Shown piece after piece: positions 17,370-27,612 of a stretch of 64,000 nucleotides of DNA. The stretch comes from DATAOG01 sp963840925 (GTDB lineage Bacteria; Pseudomonadota; Alphaproteobacteria; Geminicoccales; Geminicoccaceae): positions 56,645 through 120,644 of the forward strand of contig CAWJAY010000036.1 of NCBI GenBank assembly GCA_963840925.1. The letters are read 5' to 3'. Within the stretch, counting starts at the first letter, position 1. Every line of letters starts with the position of its first letter. Both the position numbers and the translations under genes were made by a program. The notes under the pieces are model-generated. The model had not been told where the DNA came from. It saw nothing but the letters and a program-made list of their open reading frames with translations, and searched no databases.

Positions 17370-18571
17370 TCAGGCGTTCAGGAAGCGCTGCCACTCCTCC
17401 TCCATGACGTCGGAGTTCGGCGCGCGCCGGCTTGCCGAAGAACGGCTTCTCGAACTTCTTGTTGACCTTGGTCTCGGTCCACTTGAGGTTCTCGACGTCC
17501 TCCTGCGGGCCAGCCGTTCTCCTCGGCGAACTGGACGCCGAGGTCCATGTTCGGGCCGGCATAGCCGCGCTGCTGGGCCTGATAGGCGCGGTACTCGCCG
17601 CTCAGGTAGTAGTTCAGCACCTTGTAGATGTTGTCGACGTTGTCGCGCTCGAGCGCCTTGACGTGGACATAGGCGCCGTGGCCCCACTTGTAGTAGCCCT
17701 CGTCGGTGAAGGCGTAGATCACGCTGTCGGGGCCGAGGATCAGGTTCGCTTCCTTGGTCGCCGGCTCCCAGCAGTTGATCAGGTCGATCTCCTTGTTGCT
17801 GAGCAGCTGGACCTGCTCCTCGAAGGCCGCGTGCAGGGTGCGGAACTGGCCGGCGCGCTTGCGCTCGGCGGCGTAGTCGGCGACCTGGCGCGCCTCCTCG
17901 CCGGTCATGTTGGCGACGTCGTCGATCTGGACCCGGCCGTGGTGCTTGAGGAACTGGGCGACCTCGGGCATCGAGAGCAGCCAGCTGCGATCGAGCGAGA
18001 CCCGGCCCTTGGTCTGGTCGGCCTCGTACATCATCGCCCAGCTGATCTCGTCGAGCCCCTTGGGGTCGGCGCCGATCGCCGCCGGGAAGTAGCCGAAGCT
18101 GTCGGCGTTGCCGATCACCGGCACGCCGTACTGCTTGCCCTCGGCCTGGAGCAGGTCGGTGCGCTTCCAGGCGTCCGGGCGTGCGCTCCCACAAGGTCAG
18201 CTCGGGATGGTCCTCGATCACCTCGGCGTAGTAGCCCTGCGGCCCCAGCACGTCCTCGGTGCCGCCGTCGAAGATGAAGATGTCGTGGGTCTCGCCGAGG
18301 TCGTTCGAGATCACGTCGCGCATGAACACGCCGATGTCGGCATTGGTCCCGGTGAACTCCATCTGGATGCCGATGGCCTTCTCCATGATCGACCAGTCCT
18401 TGAGCTGCGAGGTCGTGACCCCGTAGCCGCGGACGATCGGCGACGCCGCGAGCGCCGCCTGGCGCGCGCCCGGATAGGCCGAAGTCGCCGCCACCACGCT
18501 CGACCGCCGCCGCGCCCTTGCAGGACCTCGCGCCGGGTCAGCGCCTCGCCTGGCTGTCGATGCTCGCTCAT
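17370..18571 (-). CDS. potD: Polyamine-type ABC transporter periplasmic binding protein PotD (frameshifted)
   Basis: Extracellular solute-binding protein of the spermidine/putrescine (PotD/PotF-like, SBP_bac_1/8) family, about 400 aa after correction. Readable blocks include GYGVTTSQLKDWSIMEKAIG, NDLGETHDIFIFDGGTEDVLGPQ, VIGNADSFGYFPAAIGAD, LLSNKEIDLINCWEPATKEAN and the C terminus MEEEWQRFLNA. The start MSEHRQPGEALTRREVLQG at 18571 has GGGAGGC upstream and a Tat-like TRREVLQG motif, suggesting export by the Tat pathway. Frames change near 18160-18185, 18490-18530, 17505 and 17425. It overlaps the potA stop by 4 nt. Confidence 0.75.
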
Positions 18572-19873
18572 GCGTTGCCTCCCTTCTGGTTCTGACTGCG
18601 AAGTCGACGGATCGTCCGCGTCGGCCGGCCGATCCAGCGCTGCGGCATGATCATGCAGTCCGCTTCGGCCCACCACAGGCCCGAGATCCGCGACAGTCGA
18701 CGTGACTGTCCCAGATCCGCGCCTTGATCGTGCCGACCTCGGTCTCGACGCTCTGGTCGAGATACTTGCCCTTGTAGATCGTGGTCTCCGGCCGGCCGGG
18801 CGAGCTGGTTGGCGCGCCCGGCCTCCGGCCTTGGGCGCTGCCGAGGAAGATCCGCTCGGCGCGCACGCCGACCGACGACCGGGCTGCCCGGCGAGCTCTG
18901 CTGCCGACCGCACCACAGGCCGCGTGATCGCCCGGTTGCGGACCTGGACCGTGGCGCGCTCGCCCTCCAGCGCCCGCAAGGTGCCCTCGAGAATGTTCTC
19001 GACCCCCATGAAGTCGGCGACGAAGCGGCTGACCGGCCGGTCGAACAGCGTCGCGCGGCGGCCCCTCCTGCACGATCCGCCCGCGCCGCATCAGGATCGA
19101 CCCGGTCGCTCATGGTGAGCGCCTCTTCCTGGCTGTGGGTGATGTAGACGAAGGTCATGCCGAGCTGCTTGTGCAGCTCCAGCAGCTCGACCTGCATGTC
19201 GAGGCGGAGCTTCTCGTCGAGCGCGCCGAGCGGCTCGTCGAGCAGCAGGATCGCCGGCCTGGTCACCAGCGCCCGGGCGAGCGCCACGCGCTGGCGCTCG
19301 CCGCCGCTCAGCTGATGGACGCGGCGGCCGTACTTGTCGCCGAGGCGGACCAGCTCCAGCGCCTCGGTCGCCCGCTCGCGGCGCTCGGTCCTTCGGCACG
19401 CCGCGCACCTTGAGGCCGTACTCGACGTTCTCGCCGACCGACATGTGCGGGAACAGCGCGTAGTGCTGGAAGACCGTCGTGCAGTTGCGGTCCGCCGCCG
19501 GCACGCTTGGCACGTCCGGCCGGCGATCCGCAGGGCCTCGATCCTGGGTCGGCGTCTCCAGGCCCGAGATGATGCGCAGCAGCGTGGTCTTGCCCGAGCC
19601 GCTCTGCCCGAGGATGGTCAGGAACTCGCCCTGGCGGGCGACGATCGAGACCTCGTCGAGCGCGACCACGTCGTCGAAGCGATGGGTCACGCCCACGACC
19701 TCGAGGATCGGCGGCCCGCACGGCTCGGCGGCCGACCGCGCGCTGCCGCCGGCAGTCGCCCGGCTCTCGCTGTCGCGCTCGCGACAGCTCGGCGATCTCC
19801 GCCCTGCGATCGAGCTGGCTCTGCTTCGGCCACGCGTCAGTGCCTTCTCGGGCGCGTTGATGCCTCGCGTCAT
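18568..19873 (-). CDS. potA: Polyamine-type ABC transporter ATPase PotA (frameshifted)
   Basis: ATPase of the importer with an N-terminal extension. Walker A GQSGSGKTTL, Q-loop region CTTVFQHYALFPHMSVGENV, Walker B ILLLDEPLGALDEKLR and the H-loop in MTFVYITHSQEEALTMSD are all readable. A C-terminal TOBE-like region (GLWWAEADCMIMPQ) is followed by a tail that ends at 18568, overlapping potD (ATGA). Frames change near 19530, 19395, 19310-19290, 19110, 19065 and 18790-18700. The order potA-potD-potB-potC in one direction and repeated 4-nt overlaps point to a single transcript that starts with the chaperonin gene. Confidence 0.78.
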
Positions 19874-19894
19874 CCGGCGACTGCCTCGATAGGG

Positions 19895-21654
19895 TCAGCC
19901 CTCGCATCCGAGTATGCGATATGCATGCCCGTACCGGTGGCCGCGAGCAGGCATCATCTCCCGCAGGAAGGCATGGTAGGCAGATCGCCGCGCCAACGCA
20001 ATCGGCAAAGGCCGTCCCGGCTCCGCGGTCCGCCTGGCGCCCTCTAGCGGCGCGCAATCGCTGCCTCGCTCGATGAGCAGCCGCGTGGCGGTCGAAGCGG
20101 CATTGCGCAGCGCCGCGCAGACCACCCGGGTGGCGTCCACGATGCCGGCGGCGTGCAGATCGCCGAAGCGCCGGCGCGCCGCGTCGAAGCCGAAGTCCGG
20201 ATCGTCATCTGCGAGCAGCCGGGCGACGACGGAGCGGCCGTCCGCCCCGGCGTTGGCCGCGATCCGGCGCGCCGGCGCGAGCAGCGCCCGGCCGACGGCG
20301 TCGATCGCGGCCCGCTCGTCCAGGCTCTCGCGCGCCAGCTCGCGCAGCGCCTTGCTGGCGTGGACCAGGGCCGCGCCGCCGCCGGCGACGATGCCGCCCG
20401 CGGCCGCCGCGCGCACCGCGCTGCGCCGCCCCGGTCGCGCGCTCCTTGCGCTCCTCGATCGCCGATCTCGGTCGCGCCGCCGACCTTGCAGCACCGCGAT
20501 GCCGCTGGTCAGGCGCGCGAGGCGCTGCTGCAGCTGCTCGCGGTCGTAGCTCAGGTACTTCTCGCGCTCGATCGCCGGCCTGCAGCTCCCGGCAGCGCAG
20601 ATCGACCAGCGCCGGATCGCCGGCGCCCTCGATGATCGTCGTGGCGTGCTCGGTGACCAGCACGCGCTTGGCCCGGCCGAGCATCTCCGGCCGCAGATCC
20701 TCGAGCCGCGTTGCCGAGCTCGTCGCGACACCACCAGCCGCCGGTCGCGATCGCGAGGTCCTCGAGCATCGGCACGGCGCCAGGCGCCGACCGCCCGGCG
20801 CGTAGGCGGCGGCGACCTTGAACCCGGCCTCTGACCTTGTTGACGACCAGCGTGGCGAGCGCCTGGCCGGCCACGTCCTCGGCGATGCAGCAGCAGCGGC
20901 TTGTCGGCTTTGGCGAAGGCGTTGAGCGCCGGCACGATCGCGTCGAGGCTCGGCGATCGGCGTCTGCTGCATGAGGATGTAGGGGTCCTCGAGCTCGACC
21001 CGCATCCGCTGCTCGTCGGTCACGAAGTGGGCCGAGACGAAGCCCTTGTCGTAGTGCATGCCGAGGCGCACCTCGAGCTCGCAGGCGAGCGCCTGGCCGC
21101 CCTCGACCAGGATCACGCCGTCGGGCCCGACGCGCGCCGTCGCCTCGGCGAGCAACGCCGCCGATCTCGGGGTCGCCGCCCGCGGCGAGGGTGGCCGATC
21201 GCGCGCGAGCTGGGCCGGCGCGAGGGCCGGGCGCGAGCGCGCGCTCGAGCTCGGCGCAGCGCCGCGGCGACGCGCGCGCTCGATGCCGCGCTGCAGGCCC
21301 GCGGGTCCAGGCCCGACAGGCGCGCGCTGACGCCCTCGCGCCAGCAGGGCGCGGGTCAGCACGCATCGCCGTCGTGGTGCCGTCGCCGACCGCGTCGCTG
21401 GTCCGCCAGGCGACCTCGCGCAGCGCCTGAACGCCGAGGTTCGCGAGCCGGTCCGGCAAGCTCGATCTGCTTGGCGATGCGCGTAGCCGTTGCGCGAGAG
21501 CGAGCGGGGCGGCGAAGCGGCCGCTCGATCAGCACCGTGCGCCCCGCCGGGCCGAGCGTTCGGCCGCACGGCGTCGGCCAGCAGCGCGGCGCCGCGCAGC
21601 AGCGCGCGGCGCGCCTCGTCGCCGAAGATCACGCTGCCGCCCGGCGCGCGTCAT
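19895..21654 (-). CDS. Divergent GroEL/Cpn60-like chaperonin (frameshifted)
   Basis: Chaperonin-60 paralogue. Its start ATG at 21654 gives MTRAGG then VIFGDEARRALLRGAALLADAV, the GroEL opening helix. LGPAGRTVLIER corresponds to GroEL GPKGRNVVL, VGDGTTTAMVL to the ATP-binding GDGTTTA, and GIVAGGGAALVHASKAL to the VAGGGVAL hinge block; YLSYDREQLQQRLARLTSGIAVL precedes it. Several of these blocks need a frame change to be read. The C terminus has an unrelated extension (RGHRYGHAYRILGCEG) instead of a GGM tail. No groES is nearby. It ends 21 nt before potA and so heads the polyamine-type operon. At least six indels break the frame. It is probably a specialised, not the housekeeping, chaperonin. 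Confidence 0.72.
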
Positions 21655-21734
21655 CGGCACCGTCGCCAGGTCCTGCGCGGCTTGGCGATGGCGGCACTCT
21701 CTGTCTCTCGGACTGGTGGGCAAGGCGCTGCTGA

Positions 21735-21766
21735 TTGACACTCGTGCGCGGCTGCGCACAAGAGGA
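21735..21766 (+). promoter_or_regulatory. Candidate promoter with embedded inverted repeat upstream of hyuA1
   Basis: A consensus minus-35 TTGACA (21735-21740) is followed after 17 bp by a weak minus-10 position (ACAAGA, 21758-21763). Between them lies a perfect inverted repeat GTGCGC-ggct-GCGCAC (21744-21759), a plausible operator. The site is in the divergent gap between the chaperonin-pot operon and the hyu array and about 70 bp ahead of the hyuA1 start. Confidence 0.4.
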
Positions 21767-21832
21767 TCGATCGGGCAACGCATCCGGCGCGGCGACAACC
21801 AGCCGAGAGGATGCGACCAGTCGAGGGACGGA

Positions 21833-23924
21833 ATGCGGCTCGCCTGCGACACCGGCGGCACCTTCACCGACCTCGTCGTCGAGGCGGACGGCGAGCTTGC
21901 GCATGTACAAGACCTCGACCACGCCGCCGACGATCCGGTCGAGGGCGTGCTGAACGCGCTGACGCTCGCCGCGGACGACTTCGGCCTGCGCGCGCGACCG
22001 AGTTCCTGCGGCCGCGGCGAGACCTTCATCCACGGCACGACGCGCGCGATCAACGCGATCCTCACCGGCAACGACCGCGCGGACCGCGTTCCTGACCACC
22101 GAGGGCCATCCCGACATCCTGGTGATCCGCGAGGGCGGCCGGATCGAGCCGTTCAACTTCACCGTGCCCTATCCCGAGCCCTACGTGCCGCGCGCGCTGA
22201 CCTTCGAGATGCCGGAGCGGATCGACGCCGGCGGCGAGGTCGTCAAGCCGCTCGACGAGGCCGGCGTGCTGCGAGGTGATCGAGCGCGCTGCGGCCGAAG
22301 CGGATCGAGGCGGTCGGCGTCTGCCTGCTGTGGTCGATCGCCAATCCGGTCCACGAGCGCGGGTCGGCGAGCTGCTCGCCGAGCATCTGCCGGGCGTGCC
22401 GTGCACCCTGTCGCACCAGCTCAACCCGACGCTGCGCGAGTACCGCCGCGCGTCCTCGACCTGCATCGACGCCTCGCTGAAGCCGCTTGATGCGCGACTA
22501 CCTGCACGGCCTCAACGGGCCGCCTGCGCGAGGCCGGCTTCGCCGGGCGGGTGCTGATGGTGACCTCGCAGGGCGGCATGATGGACGCCGACGACGTCGC
22601 CGAGGCGCCGATCCACGCGATCGGCTCCGGCCCGGCGATGGCGCCGGTCGCCGGCCGCCACTACGCCGCGCTCGACGCCGGCGACCGACACCGCGGTGGT
22701 CGCCGATACCGGCGGCACCAGCTACGACGTCAGCCTGGTCCGCCAGGGCCGCATCCCCTGGACCCGCGAGACCTGGCTCGGCCAGCGCTTCCGCGGCCAC
22801 ATGACCGGCTTCCCCTCGGTCGACGTCAAGAGCATCGGCGCCGGCGGCGGCTCGATCGCCTGGGTCGACGCCGGCGGCCTGCTGCACTGTCGGCCCGCAG
22901 AGCGCCGGCTCGACGCCCGGGCCGGCCTGCTACGGCACGGGCGGCAGTCGAGCCCACGGTCACCGACTGCGCGCTGCTGCTCGGCTACATCGATCCGGCG
23001 TTCTTCCTCGGCGGCGCGATGCGCCTCGACCTCGAGGCGGCGCGGGCGGCGCTGCGAGCACGACGTCGCGCGCCGGCTCGGGCTCGGCCTCGAGGAGGCG
23101 GCGGCCGCGGTGCTGGCGCTCGCGACCGAGAAGATGGTCGGCGCGATCGAGGAGATCACGATCAACCAGGGCATCGACCCGCGCTCCGCGGTGCTGATCG
23201 GCGGCGGCGGCGCGGCCGGCCTCAACGCGGTCGCGGTCGCGCGCCGGCTCGGCTGCCGCCGAGGTCGTGATCCCGGAGGTCGGCGCCGCGCTGAGCGCCG
23301 CCGGCGCGCTGATGTCCGACCTCAGCGCCGAGTACGCGACGATGGCGTTCACGACCAGCGACCGCTTCGACGCCGAGGCGATCAACGCGGTGCTGGCGGA
23401 GCTCGAGCAGCAGTGCCGCGCGTTCATCGCGGGCCCCGGCGCCGGGCTCGCTCGAGCAGCGCATCGACTACGCCGTCGAGGCGCGCTACCCGCACCAGAT
23501 CTGGGAGATCGAGGTGCCGCTGCGCGGTCGCGCCGCTTCCGCGGCGCCGAGGACGTGCGCGCGCCTGGTCGCCGAGCTTCCACGCCGACCCACAAGCGAG
23601 ATCTTCGAGATCAGCGATCCGCAGCTCCGAGATCGAGCTCGTGACCTGGCGGGCGCGGGTGCGCTGCCGGCTGCGCGACGCGCGGCACGCGGCCGCCTGG
23701 TCGGCACGGCGCCCGAGGCATCAGACTCGGCGGCACGCGCCGGGTCTATTTCGCCGACCGCGGCTGGGTCGAGGCGGCGGTCCGCCGGTTCGAGGCGGTG
23801 GCGCGCGAGACCACGCGTGAGCGGGCCCGGCGATCGTCGAATCCTCGTTCACCACCGTGGTGCATCGATCCCGGCGCGCGTGGCGCGGCGGACCGCGGCG
23901 GGCAGCCTCGTGATCACGGCCTGA
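21833..23924 (+). CDS. Hydantoinase/oxoprolinase subunit A, HyuA-like, copy 1 (frameshifted)
   Basis: ATP-dependent hydantoinase/5-oxoprolinase/acetone-carboxylase-type alpha subunit (Hydant_A_N plus Hydantoinase_A). The N terminus MRLACDTGGTFTDLVVEADG has the ASKHA phosphate-binding DTGGTFTD. Further blocks are FIHGTTRAINAILTGN, GRVLMVTSQGGMMDADD, VVADTGGTSYDVSLVRQG and SIGAGGGSIAWVDAGGL. The C-terminal part ends SFTTVVIDPGARVARR. Together they give about 690 aa when reassembled. At least ten single-base breaks are seen, for example an extra T near 22888. It is followed 13 nt later by hyuB1. These families activate a carbonyl or lactam with ATP; the substrate here is unknown. Confidence 0.8.
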
Positions 23925-23937
23925 GCGGGACGCCCGC

Positions 23938-25744
23938 ATGCCAGCCGCCGCGACCGCCGACGCCCGATGGCGTGCGCATGGCGATCCTCGCCAGCCGGCT
24001 CGACACGATCGCGCGCAAGATGGCGAACACGCTGTTCCGCACCGCGCGCTCGGGCGTGCTCAACTCCGGCCACGACTTCTCCTGCGTGCATCCTGACCGC
24101 CGACGGCCGCCTGCTGACCGCGGCCGAGAGCCTGCCGATCCACGTCATGATCGGGCCCGACCTGATGTGCCCGCGCGGTCAAGGCGCTACCACCCCGAGC
24201 TGCGGCGCGGCGATGCCTTCCTGCACAACTCGCCCTACCACGGCAACTCGCACCCGGCCGACCAGTGCCTCATCGTGCCGGTGATCGACGACGGCGGGCG
24301 TCCACCGCTTCTGGGTGCTGTGCAAGGCGCACCAGGCCGACTGCGGCAACTCGGAGCCGACCACCTACGTCGGCCACGCCCGCGACGTCTACGAGGAGGG
24401 CGCGCTGATCTTCCCGGGCGTCGCGGGTCCAGCGCGACTACCAGCGACATCGGCGACATCATCCGCATGTGCCTGACGCGGATCCGCGTGCCCGGAGCAG
24501 TGGTGGGGCGACTATCTGGCCGCGCTCGGCGCGGCGCGGATCGGCGAGCGCGAGCTGCTGGCGCTCGGCCGCGGAGGTCGGCTGGGACACGCTCGACGCA
24601 GCACGCCGAGGACTGGTTCGACTATTCCGAGGCGCGCATGATCGCAGGCGATCCGCCGGCTGCCGAGCGGCCGCGCGGTCGTGCGCACCTGCCACGACCC
24701 GTTCCCGGGCGTGCCCGAGGGCATCCCGCTCGAGATCGCGGTCGAGGTCGACGCCGAGGACGGCCGGATCGAGGTCGACCTGCGCGACAACCCGGACTGC
24801 CAGCCGTGCGGGCTCAACCTGAGCGAGGCCTGCGCGCTCAGCACCGCGATGATCGGCGTCTACAACGGCATCGCCGACCATACCGTGCCGCCCAATGCCG
24901 GCAGCTTCCGCCGGGTCGAGGTGCTGGATCCGCGAGAACTGCGTCGTCGGCCGGCCGCGCCATCCCGCACAGCTGCTCGGTCGCGACGACCAACCTCGCC
25001 GACCGCGTCTCGAGCCCGGTGCAGCGCGCGATCGCCGAGATCGCCGACGGCTTCGGCATGGCCGAGGGCGGCGCCGATCTTCCCGCCGGCCGGCGGCGTG
25101 ATCTCGGGCACGCGACCCGCGCCGCGACGAGCGCGCCGTTCGTCAACCAGGTCCACCTCGGGCTGACCGGCGGCGCCGGCGCGCCGGCCGCCGACGGCTG
25201 GCTCACGATCGTCCACGTCGGCAACGCCGGGATCTGCCGCCACGACTGCATCGAGGTCGACGAGCTGCACCACCCGATCCGGATCCTCGAGCGCCGCCTG
25301 GTCCAGGACAGCGAGGGCGCCGGGCGCTTCCGCGGCGCGCCCGGCGGTGCGGGTCGAGCTCGGCCCGATCGAGGGCTGCGAGATGCGCATCTTCTACACC
25401 GCCGACGGCATGATCAACCCGGCCCAGGGCGCCCGCGGCGGCCTGCCGGGCGGCCGCATCCAGGCCTGCAAGCGGGAGCGGCTCGGACGCGCTCGTGCCG
25501 CAGCCGACCTGCGCCGGGCGTCGCGCTCGCGCCGGGCGAGACGATCGTCTCGGTCTCGGCGGGCGGCGGCGGCTACGGCCGGCCGACCGAGCGCGACCCG
25601 AGCGGGTCGCCCACGACGTCGCCGAGGGCTGGGTCAGCCGCGAGCGCGCGGCCGCAGGTCTATGGCGTCGTGCTCGACGATCGAGGGCACGGTCGACGCC
25701 GCCGCGACCGCCGCCGGCGCGCGGCGCTGGCGCAACCGGGTTGA
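23938..25744 (+). CDS. Hydantoinase/oxoprolinase subunit B, HyuB-like, copy 1 (frameshifted)
   Basis: Hydantoinase_B-family beta subunit partnering HyuA. Readable family blocks are MAILASRLDTIARKMANTLF, ARSGVLNSGHDFSC, YHPELRRGDAFLHNSPYHGN, SHPADQCLIVPVIDDGG, AEDWFDYSEARMIAGDPPAA, GFGMAEGG, NAGICRHDCIEVDELHHP and the terminal GGGGYGRPTE. It is strongly similar to the next gene at both protein and DNA level, so the two hyuB genes are tandem duplicates. Extra bases are seen near 24089, 24175, 24187, 24301, 24425, 24445, 24495, 24573 and 24592. The start ATG at 23938 may itself be followed by an indel. Confidence 0.8.
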
Positions 25745-25765
25745 GCAGGCGGAGAGGCCAGCGCG

Positions 25766-27577
25766 ATGGAGTCAGGCGACCGGCGGGCGCGCCACCGGAC
25801 GGCGTGCGCATGGCGATCCTCTCCAGCCGCATGGAGAGCATCGCGCGCAAGATGCAGAACACGCTGTTCCGCACCGCGCGCTCGGGCGTGCTCAACACCG
25901 CGCACGACTTCTCCTGCGTCGTGCTGACCGCCGACTGCCGGCTGCTCGCCGCCGCCGAGAGCCTGCCGATCCACATCATGATCGGGCCCGACCTGATGTG
26001 CCGGGCGGTGCTGCGCCACCACCCGGAGCTCAAGCGCGGCGATGCCTTCCTGCACAACTCGCCCTACGAGGGCAACTCGCACGCCGCCGACCACTGCCTG
26101 ATCGTGCCGGTGATCGACGACGACGGGCGTCGCACCGCTTCTTCGTCCTCGCCAAGGCGCATCAGGCCGACTGCGGCAACGCGCTGCCGACCACCTACAT
26201 GGGCCACGCCCGCGACGTCTACGAGGAAGGCGCGCTTGATCTTCCCCGCGGTCAAGGTCCAGGAGGACTACCGCGACATCGAGGACATCATCCGGATCTG
26301 CCGGATGCGCATCCGGGTGCCCGAGCAGTGGTGGGGCGACTATCTGGCGGCGCTCGGCGCGGTCCGGATCGGCGAGCGCGAGCTGCTCGAGCTCGGCCGC
26401 GAGGTCGGCTGGGACGCGCTCGCGCAGTACGCCGAGGACTGGTTCGACTATTCCGAGCAGCGCATGATCGCAGGCGATCCGCCGGCTGCCGACGCGGCAA
26501 GGTCACCGCGCGCTCGGCGCACGACCCGTTCCCGGGCGTGCCGGACGGCATCCCGACCAAGGTCACGGTCACGGTCGACGCCGAGCAGGCGCGGATCACG
26601 GTCGATCTGCGCGACAACCCCGACTGCCAGCCCTGCGGCCTCAACCTCACCGAGGGCTGCGCCAGGACCGCCGCGATGGTCGGCATCTACAACGGCATCA
26701 TCGACCACAGCGTGCCGCCGAACGCCGGCAGCTTCCGCCGGGTCGAGATCCTGGTGCGCGAGAACTGCTGCTGTCGGCATCCCGCGCCATCCCTACAGCT
26801 GCTCGGTCGCGACCACCAACCTCGCCGACCGGGTCTCGAACCCGGTCCAGGTGGCGCTCGCCGAGCTCGCCGACGGCTTCGGCATGGCCGAGACCGGCCC
26901 GATCATCCCGGCCGGCATGGGCGTGATCTCGGGCCGCGACCCGCGCCATCGGCGACGCCGCCTTCGTCAACCAGATCTTCCTCGCCTGCACCGGCGGCGC
27001 CGGCACGCCGGTCTCCGACGGCTTCCTGTCGATCATCCACGTCGGCAACGCCGGCATGTGCCGCCACGACAGCATCGAGGTCGACGAGCTGCACCACCCG
27101 CTGTTCGTCAGCCACCGCTACCTGGTGCCGGACACCGAGGGTGCCGGCCGCTTCCGCGGCGCGCCGTCCGGCTACATCGAGTTCGGCCCGATCGAGGGCT
27201 GCACGATGGAGGTGCTCTACACCTCCGACGGCACGATCAACCCCGCCAAGGGCGCGCGCGGCGGCCTGCCCGGCGGCGCGCGCCAGGGCGCTCAAGCGCG
27301 AGCCGCGACGGCACGCTCGCCGAGCTGCCGAACTGCTACGGCGTGACGCTCGAGCCGGGCGAGCGGATCGTCTCCTACTCGGCCGGCGGCGGCGGCTACG
27401 GGCCGGCGTTCGAGCGCGACCCGGCACGGGTCAAGCACGATCTCGACGAGGGCTGGATCAGCGCCGCGCCGGGCCGCGGAGGTCTATGGCCTGGTGCTCG
27501 ACCCGCAAGGCCGGATCGACCGCCAGGCAACCGCCGCCCGGCGCGCCGCGCTCGCCGGCGAGCCAAGGCCGGCCTGA
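25766..27577 (+). CDS. Hydantoinase/oxoprolinase subunit B, HyuB-like, copy 2 (frameshifted)
   Basis: Tandem paralogue of the preceding hyuB. It reads MAILSSRMESIARKMQNTLF, ARSGVLNTAHDFSC, SLPIHIMIGPDLMCRAV, FLHNSPYEGNSHAADHCLIV, PEQWWGDYLAALGAVRIGER, DWFDYSEQRMIAGDPPAA, NSGSFRRVEIL-like strands, IEFGPIEGCTMEVLYTSDG and SAGGGGYGPAFERD. Breaks are fewer than in copy 1, near 25800, 26130, 26235, 26500, 26775, 26945, 27290 and 27480-27580. ATG 25766 is the first usable start, 21 nt after the copy 1 stop. About 600 aa when corrected, the expected size for HyuB. Confidence 0.8.
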
Positions 27578-27612
27578 GGCCAGGGCGCGGTCAGCGGAGG
27601 TCGGGGGATCAG

